From Pantoea nemavictus (GTDB taxonomy: Bacteria > Pseudomonadota > Gammaproteobacteria > Enterobacterales > Enterobacteriaceae): a stretch of 64,000 nt of DNA. The position numbers and the translations under genes were made by a program. The notes under the pieces are model-generated. The model saw only the letters and a program-made list of their open reading frames with translations, was not told the origin of the DNA and made no database searches. The stretch is taken from the NCBI RefSeq assembly GCF_037479095.1, contig NZ_JBBGZW010000002.1:62001-126000 (forward strand), in the 5' to 3' direction. Below are positions 55,689-64,000 of this stretch, piece after piece; the stretch's first letter is position 1, and every line of letters starts with the position of its first letter.

Positions 55689-57953
55689 ATGTCGAAAGAT
55701 AAAAAAGAACAAAATTTAGAACATACCGCGCCACATAAGGGGCCAGAAACTTCTCAACCGGGATTAGGTGACTTAGCGCCTAAAGATGGCGGACACAAAC
55801 CTGCCGCTGAGCCGACGCCGCCGGGAAAACAACCCACTGCACCCGGCAGCCTGAAAGCGCCAGAGATTAAAAACGATAAGCTCGATCAGCTGAATGAATA
55901 CCGCAAGAATGGCGAAAACGCTGGGCTGACCACGAATCAGGGCACGCGCATTGCCAACGATCAGAATTCGCTGACTGCCGGCGCGCGCGGGCCGACGCTG
56001 CTGGAAGACTTCATTATGCGTGAAAAAATCACGCATTTTGACCATGAACGTATTCCTGAACGTATCGTGCATGCGCGCGGTTCTGCCGCACACGGCTACT
56101 TCCAGCCTTATCGTTCGCTGGAAGCGCTGACTAAAGCGGGTTTTCTCAGCGACCCCGACAAAGCCACACCCGTCTTTGTGCGTTTTTCCACTGTGCAGGG
56201 CGGCGCCGGTTCGGCGGACACCATGCGCGATATTCGTGGATTTGCCACCAAGTTCTATACCGATGAGGGCGTGTTTGATTTGGTCGGCAACAATACGCCG
56301 GTGTTTTTCATCCAGGATGCGCATAAATTTCCGGACTTTGTGCATGCGGTGAAACCTGAGCCGCACAATGAAATTCCGCAAGGGCAGAGCGCGCACGACA
56401 CCTTCTGGGATTATGTGTCGCTGCAGCCTGAAACGCTGCATAACGTGATCTGGGCGATGTCCGATCGCGGTATCCCACGCAGTTATCGCACCATGGAAGG
56501 CTTTGGTATTCATACTTTCCGCTTGATCAACGCTGAGGGTAAAGCCACCTTCGTGCGTTTCCACTGGAAACCGGTAGCGGGTAAAGCCTCGCTGCTGTGG
56601 GATGAAGCGCAGAAACTCACCGGGCGCGATCCGGATTTCCATCGCCGCGATCTGTGGGAAGCCATCGAAGCCGGCGATTTCCCGGAATATGAGTTAGGCC
56701 TGCAGCTGATCCCGGAGGAGGACGAATTTAAATTCGATTTCGATATTCTGGATGCGACCAAACTGATTCCAGAAGAGTTGGTTCCGGTCGAGCTGGTGGG
56801 CAAAATGGTCCTGAATCGCAATCCGGATAACTTCTTTGCTGAAACCGAGCAGGTGGCGTTCCACCCAGGCCACATTGTGCCGGGGCTGGACTTTACCAAC
56901 GATCCGCTGCTGCAAGGACGTTTGTTCTCCTATACCGATACGCAAATCAGTCGACTTGGCGGTCCGAATTTCCATGAGATCCCGATTAATCGCCCGGTTT
57001 GTCCTTACCATAACTTCCAGCGCCAGGGCATGCACCGCACGGAAATCGACACCAATCCGGCCAATTACGAACCCAACTCCATCAATAATAACTGGCCACG
57101 TGAAGTGCCACCGGCAGCCAAAGCGGGCGGATTTGAGAGCTATCAGGAGCGGGTGGAAGGCAGCAAGGTGCGCGAACGCAGCCCATCGTTTGGTGAGTAT
57201 TATTCGCAGCCAAGACTGTTTTGGCTGAGCCAGACGCCTGAAGAGCAGCAGCATATCATCGGCGCGTATTCATTTGAGTTAAGTAAGGTGGCGCGACCGT
57301 ATATCCGTGAGCGCGTGGTTGATCATCTGCTGCAGATCGACGTCACGCTGGCCGAAGGCGTAGCGAAAAATCTGGGGCTGAAACTGAGTGATGAGCAGCT
57401 GAACACGGCGCCGCCAAAAGATGTCAACGGTCTGAAAAAAGACGACAGTTTGAGTCTTTATGCGCAACCGAGCGGTGACATCAAAGGGCGTCAGGTCGCT
57501 TTGTTGCTCAGCGATGGCGCAAAAGCAGCCGATGTGCTGGCGGTGCTTCAGGCGCTAAAAGCGCAGGGCGTGCATGCCAAAATTCTGGCGGCGCACATGG
57601 GGCAGGTGTTGGCGGATGATGGCTCAGTGCTGCCAATTGATGCCACTTTTAGCGGGCTTCCATCACTGACGTTTGATGCGGTAATAGTTCCCGATGGCAA
57701 CATTGACGCCTTACTGCTGAGCGGCGATGCGCGTTATTTCCTGCTCGAGGCTTACAAGCATCTCAAACCTATTGGTCTTAGCGGTGACGCGCGCCGGTTC
57801 AAAGCGCAGTTCAACGTGCAGGATAATGAGGCAGAAGAAGGTTTGGTCGAAGACGTTAAAGCAGAAGGGACCTTTATGGCAGATTTCCTTTCGGTAATGG
57901 CGTCGCACCGTGTCTGGTCACGCAGTAAAAAAGCCCTGACCGTGGCGGCGTAA
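55689..57953 (+). CDS. katE: Catalase HPII (KatE), large-subunit monofunctional catalase
   Basis: A 754-residue haem catalase that breaks down hydrogen peroxide. The catalytic distal His128 sits in [15 protein letters not shown], with the same number as in E. coli HPII. The proximal-Tyr region [17 protein letters not shown] is conserved. A disordered hydrophilic N terminus (residues 1-60) and a C-terminal flavodoxin-like domain (from about residue 600, [21 protein letters not shown]) mark the large-subunit clade. ATG 55689 is chosen for GGAGGAG 8 nt upstream; the 17-codon extension is not conserved. Monocistronic with a strong terminator. Expected to be stationary-phase induced. Confidence 0.96.
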   Translation: MSKDKKEQNLEHTAPHKGPETSQPGLGDLAPKDGGHKPAAEPTPPGKQPTAPGSLKAPEIKNDKLDQLNEYRKNGENAGLTTNQGTRIANDQNSLTAGARGPTLLEDFIMREKITHFDHERIPERIVHARGSAAHGYFQPYRSLEALTKAGFLSDPDKATPVFVRFSTVQGGAGSADTMRDIRGFATKFYTDEGVFDLVGNNTPVFFIQDAHKFPDFVHAVKPEPHNEIPQGQSAHDTFWDYVSLQPETLHNVIWAMSDRGIPRSYRTMEGFGIHTFRLINAEGKATFVRFHWKPVAGKASLLWDEAQKLTGRDPDFHRRDLWEAIEAGDFPEYELGLQLIPEEDEFKFDFDILDATKLIPEELVPVELVGKMVLNRNPDNFFAETEQVAFHPGHIVPGLDFTNDPLLQGRLFSYTDTQISRLGGPNFHEIPINRPVCPYHNFQRQGMHRTEIDTNPANYEPNSINNNWPREVPPAAKAGGFESYQERVEGSKVRERSPSFGEYYSQPRLFWLSQTPEEQQHIIGAYSFELSKVARPYIRERVVDHLLQIDVTLAEGVAKNLGLKLSDEQLNTAPPKDVNGLKKDDSLSLYAQPSGDIKGRQVALLLSDGAKAADVLAVLQALKAQGVHAKILAAHMGQVLADDGSVLPIDATFSGLPSLTFDAVIVPDGNIDALLLSGDARYFLLEAYKHLKPIGLSGDARRFKAQFNVQDNEAEEGLVEDVKAEGTFMADFLSVMASHRVWSRSKKALTVAA

Positions 57954-57961
57954 ACAGCTAA

Positions 57962-57983
57962 GGGCGGAATGTGAATTCCGCCC
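57962..57983 (+). terminator. Rho-independent terminator of katE
   Basis: GGGCGGAAT (57962-57970) and ATTCCGCCC (57975-57983) form a perfect 9-bp stem with a GTGA loop, followed by TTTATT. It starts 8 bp after the katE stop codon. It also lies just downstream of the small convergent gene. Confidence 0.85.
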
Positions 57984-57991
57984 TTTATTCA

Positions 57992-58117
57992 TCAGTTAGA
58001 CGACAAGTGGCTGCTATGCTGGGCCATCACCGGCTTCACCTCGAAAACACCCTGAGATGCCATTACTGAACAACTGATCGCCGCCGCTAGCGTTACACCA
58101 ATCCATATCTTTTTCAT
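57992..58117 (-). CDS. 41-residue exported peptide
   Basis: A short gene on the minus strand with GGAG 9 nt before ATG 58117. The product starts MKKIWIGVTLAAAISCSVMA, a textbook Sec signal (basic N terminus, hydrophobic core, cleavage at VMA/SQG near residue 20), leaving a mature peptide of about 21 residues that ends HSSHLSSN. It may be a real small secreted protein or the truncated remnant of a longer exported one such as a DUF1471 protein. It converges on katE and ends 9 bp from the terminator. Confidence 0.5.
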   Translation of the reverse strand: MKKIWIGVTLAAAISCSVMASQGVFEVKPVMAQHSSHLSSN

Positions 58118-58383
58118 TCGTCATCTCCGCCGAAACTGTTATTACCTCTTCAGGTTTAGCAGCAATTATTTGAAAGTCGAGAATGGCTGAGTTTTTAAGA
58201 AATATCTTTAGCGCATCTCGCTAAATAATAATCCTGTCACGCGTTACTTAAAGTGGTTTATATGGGTGACTACTGTATTGGCTATATATTTCGACAAGCA
58301 ATGACCTGAATGAAATCCGAATTTTCTGCCAGGATTGATGCGGGCTTAATTGCTTGGCCGCAGGGTTTGACCACTTCACTTTT
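58118..58383. promoter_or_regulatory. Divergent region between the small exported peptide and the GH15 gene
   Basis: About 265 bp, AT-rich, no ORF of interest. It must contain the promoters of both flanking genes. The GH15 gene has no strong ribosome-binding site at ATG 58384; an AGGA at 58393-58396 would serve TTG 58405. Confidence 0.35.
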
Positions 58384-60231
58384 ATGCAATTCAGGAAAAC
58401 CATTTTGGAAAATCAGCAATATTTAAATCCACAACGTAGTGAAGGATTCGCTGGACTGGGCGACTATGCGGCCATCGGGGAGGGCAGATCGGTTGCGCTC
58501 ATCGCGCCTGATGGTTCGATTGACTGGTGGTGCGCTCCCAATCTTGATTCCAAACCCCTGTTTGACCAGATCCTTGACCCGCAGATTGGCGGGTTCTTTC
58601 AGATCGTGCCGCTGGCGGATTATCGGGTGACGCGCAATTATCGCGAACACAGTAATGTGCTGGAGACCCGTTACGATACCGAGAGCGGATCGGTACTGCT
58701 GACCGAGTCGATTAACAGCACGCTGGCAGGGCGCTTACCCTGGAGCGAGCTGGCCAGGCGTATTGATGGGCTGGAGGGGGAAGTCACCTTAAAAATTACG
58801 CTGCGGTTTGCCACTGCTGCCGAGACGCGCTCGCCGTGGATTGCTGACAGTGCGCAAGGCAAGGTGTATCACATTGCCGATTTGATGGCGATGCTGCGTA
58901 CCAGCGAAGAGATCATCCTCGACCACGTCGACGATGAACGGATTAGTGGCACCTTAACCGTGAGTAAAGGTGCTCGTTCACTTTGCGCTTTGCTGGTAAC
59001 GGAAAAAGAGCCGCTGGCGGTACCGGACATGAAGGCCATTGATGGGCGCATTGACACCAGCGACATGGCCTGGCGCGACTGGGTCAACAGTCTGAGCTAC
59101 AGCGGCCGTTATTCGTCATTAGTCATACGTTCAGCGCTATCGTTAAAATTCCTGTGGTACTCCCCAACGGGCGCACTGGCAGCCGCAGCAACCACTTCGC
59201 TGCCCGAAGGCATCGGTAAAGAAAAAAATTACGATTACCGCTACGCGTGGGTGCGCGATGCCTGTCTGATCATTAAAGCTTTCATTTGCCTCGGCGCGCT
59301 GGAAGATTGTAAGGCCGCGTTTTCCTGGCTCACTAAAACCATTATCGATCACGGCGTCAGGTTGCGTGCCTGCTATACGCTGGAAGGCGATATCGTTCCT
59401 GAAGAACGCTTTCCAGCACTGCGCGGTTATCAGGATTCGCAACCGGTACGCGTTGGCAATAACGCGCGCGATCAGATTCAACTCAGCATGTATGGCGATA
59501 TGCTGGCCACGGCGCAGGGCTTTGTGGAAGCCGGGCACGTATTGGATCTCACCACTGCGCGCTTGCTGGGTGAGCTGGCTAACTGCTGTGCGGATAGCTG
59601 GCGCCAAAAGGATTCTGGCATTTGGGAGTTGCCGGAGGAGCAACATTACACCCATTCGAAGATGGCGTGCTGGCTGGCGCTGGATCGCGCGGTGATTTTA
59701 GCCGAGCGAAAATACATCGAACCAACCTGGGTTGAACGCTGGAAGCGCGAGCGTGACCGTATCAGTCAGTGGATTGAAAGCCATTGCTGGTCGGAAAAAC
59801 TGCAGAGCTATACCTTTTATGTCGGCAGCGATGAGCAGGTGGATGCCGCGCTAACGCTGATGCATCACTACGGCAACAGTGTTAACCCGGAAAGAATGCG
59901 CGCAACCTACCGCGTGATCCGTCGCGAGCTGGGTAATAACGGCGTGATGCTCTATCGCTACAGCGGCGTGGACCGCGAGGAGAGTACCTTCCTGGCGTGT
60001 TCGTTCTGGATGGTAGAAGCCTGGGCGGCGATGGGGGATGGTGCAGGCGCGGAAGAGATGATGACGGAGATTTTGGCGCTGCTCAATCGACGCGGTAACG
60101 TCGATATTTTCAATGAAATGTATGATGTCCGTACTCAGTCATGGCGGGGCAATATGCCGCAGGGACTGAGCCACTTAGCCCTGATATTTGCCGCGCAGGG
60201 TTTAAGCAACGCTGAGAAATGCAAAGAGTAA
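58384..60231 (+). CDS. Glycoside hydrolase family 15 protein (glucoamylase/trehalase-like)
   Basis: About 615 residues. The N-terminal beta-sandwich domain starts GLGDYAAIGEGRSVALIAPDGSIDWWCAP, typical of bacterial GH15 proteins. The (alpha/alpha)6 catalytic domain has YDYRYAWVRDACLIIKAF, PVRVGNNARDQIQLSMYGDML and DSGIWELPEEQHYTHSKMACWLALDR, where the glutamate of GIWE is the likely acid catalyst. Bacterial members include glucoamylases and trehalases; the substrate is not evident. There is no signal peptide, so a cytosolic role is likely. Start is ATG 58384 or TTG 58405. Convergent with the small glycine-rich gene. Confidence 0.88.
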   Translation: MQFRKTILENQQYLNPQRSEGFAGLGDYAAIGEGRSVALIAPDGSIDWWCAPNLDSKPLFDQILDPQIGGFFQIVPLADYRVTRNYREHSNVLETRYDTESGSVLLTESINSTLAGRLPWSELARRIDGLEGEVTLKITLRFATAAETRSPWIADSAQGKVYHIADLMAMLRTSEEIILDHVDDERISGTLTVSKGARSLCALLVTEKEPLAVPDMKAIDGRIDTSDMAWRDWVNSLSYSGRYSSLVIRSALSLKFLWYSPTGALAAAATTSLPEGIGKEKNYDYRYAWVRDACLIIKAFICLGALEDCKAAFSWLTKTIIDHGVRLRACYTLEGDIVPEERFPALRGYQDSQPVRVGNNARDQIQLSMYGDMLATAQGFVEAGHVLDLTTARLLGELANCCADSWRQKDSGIWELPEEQHYTHSKMACWLALDRAVILAERKYIEPTWVERWKRERDRISQWIESHCWSEKLQSYTFYVGSDEQVDAALTLMHHYGNSVNPERMRATYRVIRRELGNNGVMLYRYSGVDREESTFLACSFWMVEAWAAMGDGAGAEEMMTEILALLNRRGNVDIFNEMYDVRTQSWRGNMPQGLSHLALIFAAQGLSNAEKCKE

Positions 60232-60266
60232 CAACTGCGGATAATTGCCAGGCATCAATATTAAAG

Positions 60267-60295
60267 CGGCCCATCCGCGCGATGTGGATGGGCCG
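60267..60295. terminator. Bidirectional hairpin after the GH15 gene
   Basis: CGGCCCATCC (60267-60276) and GGATGGGCCG (60286-60295) form a 10-bp perfect stem with a 9-nt loop. It lies between two convergent genes. The T-rich side is weak in both directions. Confidence 0.58.
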
Positions 60296-60317
60296 TTGAG
60301 CGACGCGTTATAAAAAC

Positions 60318-60539
60318 TTACTTCGACTGCTGCTGTTTGCTATCCGCTTCTTTCTGTTTCTTGTTGGCCATATGATGACCCACAGCGCAACCCGCCGCCG
60401 CACCCGCAACGCCATGATGCGCCATATGACCGGCAACGCCGCCGACCGCAGCGCCTTTCAGGCAGCCTTTAGCTTCAACCTGGGATGTAACAGACAACAA
60501 TAAACCGGCAGTGAGCACGATGAATGAAAACTTACGCAT
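60318..60539 (-). CDS. Small exported glycine-zipper protein
   Basis: A 73-residue protein. A Sec signal (residues 1-23, ending QVEA) is followed by an Ala/Gly-rich segment: KGAAVGGVAGHMAHHGVAGAAAGCAVGHHMANKK. The regular small-residue spacing is that of a glycine-zipper membrane-associating helix, as in Rick_17kDa_Anti-like and related proteins. The C terminus is highly charged (KQKEADSKQQQSK). The histidines (MAHHG, GHHM) could bind metal. Function unknown. Confidence 0.75.
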   Translation of the reverse strand: MRKFSFIVLTAGLLLSVTSQVEAKGCLKGAAVGGVAGHMAHHGVAGAAAGCAVGHHMANKKQKEADSKQQQSK

Positions 60540-60643
60540 CTGGATTCCTTCCTTTCTAGTTAGCAGGGCACAATAAGCCCTGACACAGCATAGTCACGGT
60601 GAAAAAGCAGAGCGTTAAAAAGTGTAAACGCATGAGACAATGC

Positions 60644-61561
60644 CTAATGACTGGGCTGCTCAATCGCCTGTTCCAGAAACTGGATGAATGCTCTTACTTT
60701 GGCATTCAATGCCGAACGTTCGTTGACGCAGGCAAAGATATTCATCGGTAAGGATTGCGCTCGATTTTCATCACTTTGATCGGTGTCGAACAAGGCGATC
60801 AATTGGCCGCTGTCTAACAATGGCTGAGCAACAAAGCTTGCAAGACGGGCAATGCCGCCGCCGTTGACTGCTATTTTTGCAATGATATCAATATCATCGC
60901 TAATAAACTCAGGGTTGAGCCTGGCGCTAACTGATTGGCCATTAACCCTAAAAGTCCAGGGAAGAAAACGTCCATCTGTAGGATAGCGAAAAACCAGACA
61001 GGCGTGCAGGATAAGATCTTCGGGCGTTTTAGGCATGCCCGCGCGCTGCAGATAACCCGGAGAGGCGCAGAATACAAATGGCAGTGAAGCAATTTTTCGG
61101 GCGATCAGTTGGTCATTCAGCTGTGCTTCAATGCGAATACTGACGTCGATACCCTCCAGCCGATGATCAACATTACGGTCGGTGCTTATCAGTTCAACAT
61201 CGATATCGGGATAAGAGTGCTTAAAAGCGGGCATCAATGGCGCCAGAACGTAGCGGCCAAACGCGGCCGTAGTCGCGATGCAAAGTGAACCCTGCGGTTT
61301 CGTTTCGATGGCCGCCGCCTGCGAGGCGAGATCGATATCCTGAGGAATATGACGAACCTTCTCAAAATAGCGTTTACCACTTTCGGTTAACGCCATGCTG
61401 CGGGTAGTGCGTGATAGCAAACGCACGCCGAGGTGTTGTTCCAGACGAGAAATACTCTGGCTTACCGCAGCCGGGCTCATCCCTTTGGCGCGCGCCGCCG
61501 CAGCAATACTGCCATTCTCCACCACACGAATAAACGTCCCGATTAACCCCAGCAAATCCAT
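60644..61561 (-). CDS. LysR-family transcriptional regulator
   Basis: A 305-residue regulator. The HTH is FIRVVENGSIAAAARAKGMSPAAVSQSISRLEQHLG (about residues 10-45), followed by LLSRTTRSMALTESGKRYFE and an effector domain beginning near PQGSLCIATTAAFGRYVLAPLM. It is divergent from the DUF2798 gene at 61690 with 128 bp between them, so it may control that gene. Regulated pathway unknown. No diagnostic inducer-binding motif is recognised. Confidence 0.9.
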   Translation of the reverse strand: MDLLGLIGTFIRVVENGSIAAAARAKGMSPAAVSQSISRLEQHLGVRLLSRTTRSMALTESGKRYFEKVRHIPQDIDLASQAAAIETKPQGSLCIATTAAFGRYVLAPLMPAFKHSYPDIDVELISTDRNVDHRLEGIDVSIRIEAQLNDQLIARKIASLPFVFCASPGYLQRAGMPKTPEDLILHACLVFRYPTDGRFLPWTFRVNGQSVSARLNPEFISDDIDIIAKIAVNGGGIARLASFVAQPLLDSGQLIALFDTDQSDENRAQSLPMNIFACVNERSALNAKVRAFIQFLEQAIEQPSH

Positions 61562-61689
61562 ACTATCTCCAGCGCCTGATTCGTCACTTTTATTAAGTAA
61601 TGATTAAAGCAGATGCGTGCTACAACCATCCCATTTAGCTTGATAGTTTAGCCGCTGTTGCGCAAACCCCGACTGAACAGGAGAAGTTA

Positions 61690-61953
61690 ATGACTGAAGC
61701 TACCACGAGAAATTCTGCCCGCATCCGCCTGCCAAAGCACACCACACCCTACATCTTTGCTCTCTATATGGCGACCATCATGGCGTTTTTGATGAGTTTA
61801 GTCATTACTTTCGCCGAGTTTGGAGTAGGGCCGCATTACATGGAAAATGTGATGAATGCCTATCAGGTTGCGATGCCCGCGGCTTTTGTCTGCATTCTGG
61901 TGGTGCGCCCGATTGTGGTGCGGTTGGTTGGGTTTACGGTGCATGGACACTGA
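61690..61953 (+). CDS. DUF2798-family small membrane protein
   Basis: An 87-residue protein with two hydrophobic segments, at about residues 20-42 and 56-77. The KHTTPYIFALYMATIMAFLMSLVITF block is typical of DUF2798, a family found in many Gram-negative bacteria. Function is unknown. AGGAGAAG precedes ATG 61690. It is divergent from the LysR regulator at 60644-61561, which often sits beside such genes. Confidence 0.85.
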   Translation: MTEATTRNSARIRLPKHTTPYIFALYMATIMAFLMSLVITFAEFGVGPHYMENVMNAYQVAMPAAFVCILVVRPIVVRLVGFTVHGH

Positions 61954-62334
61954 TTTAAACCCACACAATTGCTTTGCCTGTTGAGTTTTCTGCACGGCTT
62001 GGATAATCATTTAACTCTTGAATTGCAGCTTGTTTGCCTGCTGAAACTTTTCTAAGGCAAGTGTTGTGTGGCCAAACCCGACGTAACTTTCATGTAGCAA
62101 CGTCAGTATGCAGAGGTGAAGAGCCACATCAATGCGATCCTTGCCAGCAATGCAGCGTCGTGATTTAGCCGTTACAAATCAAAGTGCATGTAATGTATAT
62201 TATGTTAAATGAGATATCTAAACGCGCACTCTAAACTTGTTCAGTCCTATCACCTGCTCTTTTGAAAAATCGCATTGGTAAATGTTCAACTAGCCAGTAA
62301 GCCTGCTGGCTAGTTGAAATGGCCTTCAAGCGCC
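61954..62334. other. Gene-free region with a possible gene remnant and a hairpin
   Basis: About 380 bp without a complete gene. On the minus strand 62011-62178 encodes a 55-codon open frame with protein-like composition (HLCILTLLHESYVGFGHTTL, ending QFKS and a TAA) but no start codon; a TGA lies upstream in frame. It could be the C-terminal remnant of a lost gene. A 13-bp inverted repeat lies at 62285-62318. Confidence 0.4.
62285..62318. repeat. 13-bp inverted repeat (hairpin) ahead of the GNAT gene end
   Basis: TTCAACTAGCCAG (62285-62297) is perfectly complementary to CTGGCTAGTTGAA (62306-62318) across an 8-nt loop. It lies 17 bp from the stop of the minus-strand GNAT gene. A long clean stem without a T-run suggests either an unusual terminator or a recombination or binding site. 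Confidence 0.55.
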
Positions 62335-62844
62335 TCACTTTGTCATCTGCAACTCATACACCACGCAAGGTACATCGTAATGTCGCTCAATGCCTTTGTA
62401 GGTCATTCCCAGCCGCTGCATCACCTTGTGCGAAGCGCTGTTTTCAGGATCGGCAACGGCAACTAAATAGTTCACGCCGACATCCTCAACCGCAAACTTA
62501 ACGATCGCCTGCGCCGCCTCTGTTGCATAGCCTTTGCCGTGATGATTGGCATTGAGACGCCAGCCAATTTCCAGCGGCGCACCATCCTGATTGGCCAGAT
62601 GCTGAAGGCATGCTGCGCCAACTACCTCACCGGAGGCTTTTTCCCGCATTGCCCACCATGAAAATCCATACTGCTGCCAGCGCGCCTGCACGCGCTCAAT
62701 CGTGGCTAGTGTCTCTTCCGGCGTTTTTACCACGCCATTACTGATGTAACGCATGATCTCCGGATCGTTTTCCATCGCATGCAGGCCATCAAAATGGGCG
62801 AGTTGAAAAGGTTCCAGCCGCAGCCGAATGGTCTCTAATTCCAT
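62335..62844 (-). CDS. GNAT-family N-acetyltransferase (RimJ/RimL-like)
   Basis: A 169-residue acetyltransferase. Opening METIRLRLEPFQLAHFDGLHAME is typical of ribosomal-protein/antibiotic-type GNATs. The acetyl-CoA-binding region reads EIGWRLNANHHGKGYATEAAQAIVKFA, and the end (ENSASHKVMQRLGMTYKGIERH) is the conserved C-terminal block. The acceptor is unknown. GGAGGAA precedes ATG 62844. Monocistronic. Confidence 0.9.
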   Translation of the reverse strand: MELETIRLRLEPFQLAHFDGLHAMENDPEIMRYISNGVVKTPEETLATIERVQARWQQYGFSWWAMREKASGEVVGAACLQHLANQDGAPLEIGWRLNANHHGKGYATEAAQAIVKFAVEDVGVNYLVAVADPENSASHKVMQRLGMTYKGIERHYDVPCVVYELQMTK

Positions 62845-63023
62845 GGTTCCTCCAAAGAGCGTCGATAGCTTTAAAAGGTTTTTAAAACAACCTTATCATT
62901 GAATTTAGCTTATAAAGTTGCTTTAAACAGCTCTAATTTTATGCAGATCTTTCATGGTAATGCTACTATAATGGCTTAATTTGAAGCCCTTAAGTTTGTA
63001 ATTGAAACATAGGAGCTCTTTAT

Positions 63024-63365
63024 ATGTCCCTTAATCTATATTCAGAATCTGCTATGATAGCTGCGCTGGGGCAACGCCTAAAAGATCATCGATTGCGACG
63101 TAACATGCTACAGAAAGAGTTGGCTCATAAGGCGGGAATTTCGGTGTCAGCACTAAAAAAGCTGGAAAATGATGGCAAGGTGACGCTGGAAAACTTTATG
63201 AAGGTGGTTTTTGCGTTACGTCTGGAGAGAGAGATGATGACCTTATTCTCTGCGCCGGCGCTGAGCATAGCTCAGGTTGAGGCTCTCAATGCACCGATTC
63301 GTCAGCGGGCCGCACGGCCCAAAGCAAACTCCTTAACCCTCAATAAAGGTGATAAGGCGGAATGA
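63024..63365 (+). CDS. XRE-family antitoxin, HipB-like
   Basis: A 113-residue DNA-binding protein with an XRE helix-turn-helix (about residues 14-65): LGQRLKDHRLRRNMLQKELAHKAGISVSALKKLENDGKVTLENFMKVV. The C-terminal tail is basic and probably contacts the toxin. It overlaps the next gene by 4 bp (ATGA), the usual arrangement of hipBA operons, where the antitoxin also represses the operon. AGGAGCT precedes ATG 63024. Confidence 0.87.
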   Translation: MSLNLYSESAMIAALGQRLKDHRLRRNMLQKELAHKAGISVSALKKLENDGKVTLENFMKVVFALRLEREMMTLFSAPALSIAQVEALNAPIRQRAARPKANSLTLNKGDKAE

Positions 63366-64000
63366 GAAAATCAAACGTTAGCTTCGCGCCACTGCAACGA
63401 ATGGAGGTCATCTATGAAGGCTGGGGTGAAAAGTGGTGTTTAGGCATACTCGCGGCGGGTAGACAACGCGGCGAATGGTTATTCGAGTTCTCAGAACAGA
63501 GCATTCAGCGCGGCATTGAGTTTTCGCCTGTGCTTCATCCACCGGCCAACACCACTTATAGCGATTTCGAGCGCCATCAGGAAGGTATCCCAGGATTTAT
63601 TGCCGACTCTCTACCTGATGGTTGGGGACGTTTGTTGATGGATCGACTGCTGCGCCGCAATGATATTGAACCTGCTACCTTGTCTCCACTGGATCGGTTA
63701 GCGATGCTAGGCAGCAATACCATGGGTGCGCTTACTTACCGCCCGCTGTTGGACGTGCCAGGCCACGAAACGAATCCAAATAGTATCAGCGACCTGATGG
63801 TGCTAGCTCGGGAAATTGAGATTGAGGTAGCGGGCCAGGACTCCGATGTGCTGTCTGAACTGGTACGCCTTGGCGGTTCGCCGCACGGTGCTCGACCCAA
63901 AGTCCTGGTGGAGTTTGATTCTGCTAGCGGACGCATAAATTCATCGGCCTTTTCCGGCAGCGATCCCTGGCTGATAAAATTCCCCGCAGCGCAGGAATCG
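63362..64000 (+). CDS. HipA-family type II toxin kinase, 3' end beyond the window
   Basis: The first 213 codons of a HipA-like serine/threonine kinase toxin; the reading frame is open to the right edge. N-terminal HipA domain: IPGFIADSLPDGWGRLLMDRLLRR and PLDRLAMLGSNTMGALTYRP. The phosphate-loop region GGSPHGARPKVLVEF and SGSDPWLIKFPA precede the missing kinase half. Classical HipA phosphorylates glutamyl-tRNA synthetase and induces persistence; the target here is unknown. Start ATG 63362 overlaps the antitoxin stop. Confidence 0.88.
   Translation, partial: MRKSNVSFAPLQRMEVIYEGWGEKWCLGILAAGRQRGEWLFEFSEQSIQRGIEFSPVLHPPANTTYSDFERHQEGIPGFIADSLPDGWGRLLMDRLLRRNDIEPATLSPLDRLAMLGSNTMGALTYRPLLDVPGHETNPNSISDLMVLAREIEIEVAGQDSDVLSELVRLGGSPHGARPKVLVEFDSASGRINSSAFSGSDPWLIKFPAAQES

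Noticed and set aside
55773..56642. A 289-codon minus-strand ORF in katE
   Set aside because: It is the antisense shadow of the catalase coding region, which has the conserved catalytic His128 and full-length homology.

Overview
The window looks like chromosomal DNA of an enterobacterium, most probably Erwiniaceae (Pantoea or a close relative). That placement is an inference. It rests on close protein resemblance to Escherichia/Citrobacter families (AscG/F/B, Kup, ClcA, AmpR/AmpC, KatE, PaoABC), on an ERIC element with its typical core, and on short palindromic intergenic repeats. There is no rRNA, tRNA, CRISPR array, prophage or insertion sequence. The genes are mostly accessory metabolism, transport, stress response and regulation.

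Layout. 1-6.5 kb: the tail of an unidentified gene, an asc-type aryl-beta-glucoside operon (ascFB with divergent ascG and its palindromic operator), an acyltransferase and a dienelactone-hydrolase-like protein. 6.7-12.8 kb: mqo, then a divergent operon of a LeuC paralogue, a LeuD paralogue, a dehalogenase-like alpha/beta hydrolase and a LysR regulator. 12.7-23 kb: an ERIC element, a DUF1471 protein, Kup, a MetQ/NlpA lipoprotein with a MetJ-type box, two metallo-beta-lactamase-fold proteins, a gamma-glutamylcyclotransferase-like protein, an ECF sigma factor paired with a His/Arg-rich membrane protein, an SDR and a Tat-exported amidohydrolase. 23-31.7 kb: one 2871-residue cyclic beta-1,2-glucan synthase. 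32-34.2 kb: small stress-type or unknown genes, including a 53-residue zinc ribbon and a DUF892 protein.

34.2-42.5 kb: ClcA, the inducible beta-lactamase pair ampR/ampC, and a second beta-glucoside system (RpiR regulator, PTS Lac-family EIIB, EIIA, GH4 phospho-glucosidase, EIIC) with two matching 17-bp inverted repeats in the control region. 43-50.7 kb: an AriR-like connector and an unknown gene, then an operon of a GntR regulator, a MetC-like PLP lyase and a complete sugar-type ABC importer, ending with a MocA-like nucleotidyltransferase. 50.7-55.3 kb: on the opposite strand, a PaoABC-type molybdo-flavo-iron-sulfur aldehyde oxidoreductase with its XdhC chaperone, lacking the Tat signal of the E. 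coli enzyme. 55.7-64 kb: KatE catalase, a GH15 glucoamylase-like protein, tiny exported proteins, a LysR regulator with a divergent DUF2798 protein, a GNAT acetyltransferase, and a HipB/HipA-type toxin-antitoxin pair cut by the right edge.

Functionally the window suggests a plant- or environment-associated bacterium that takes up beta-glucosides by two independent PTS routes, makes a periplasmic glucan, and carries oxidant and antibiotic defences. The least explained modules are the leuCD-hydrolase-LysR operon, the GntR/C-S-lyase/sugar-ABC operon, the ECF sigma/membrane protein pair and the cytosolic Pao-like enzyme.
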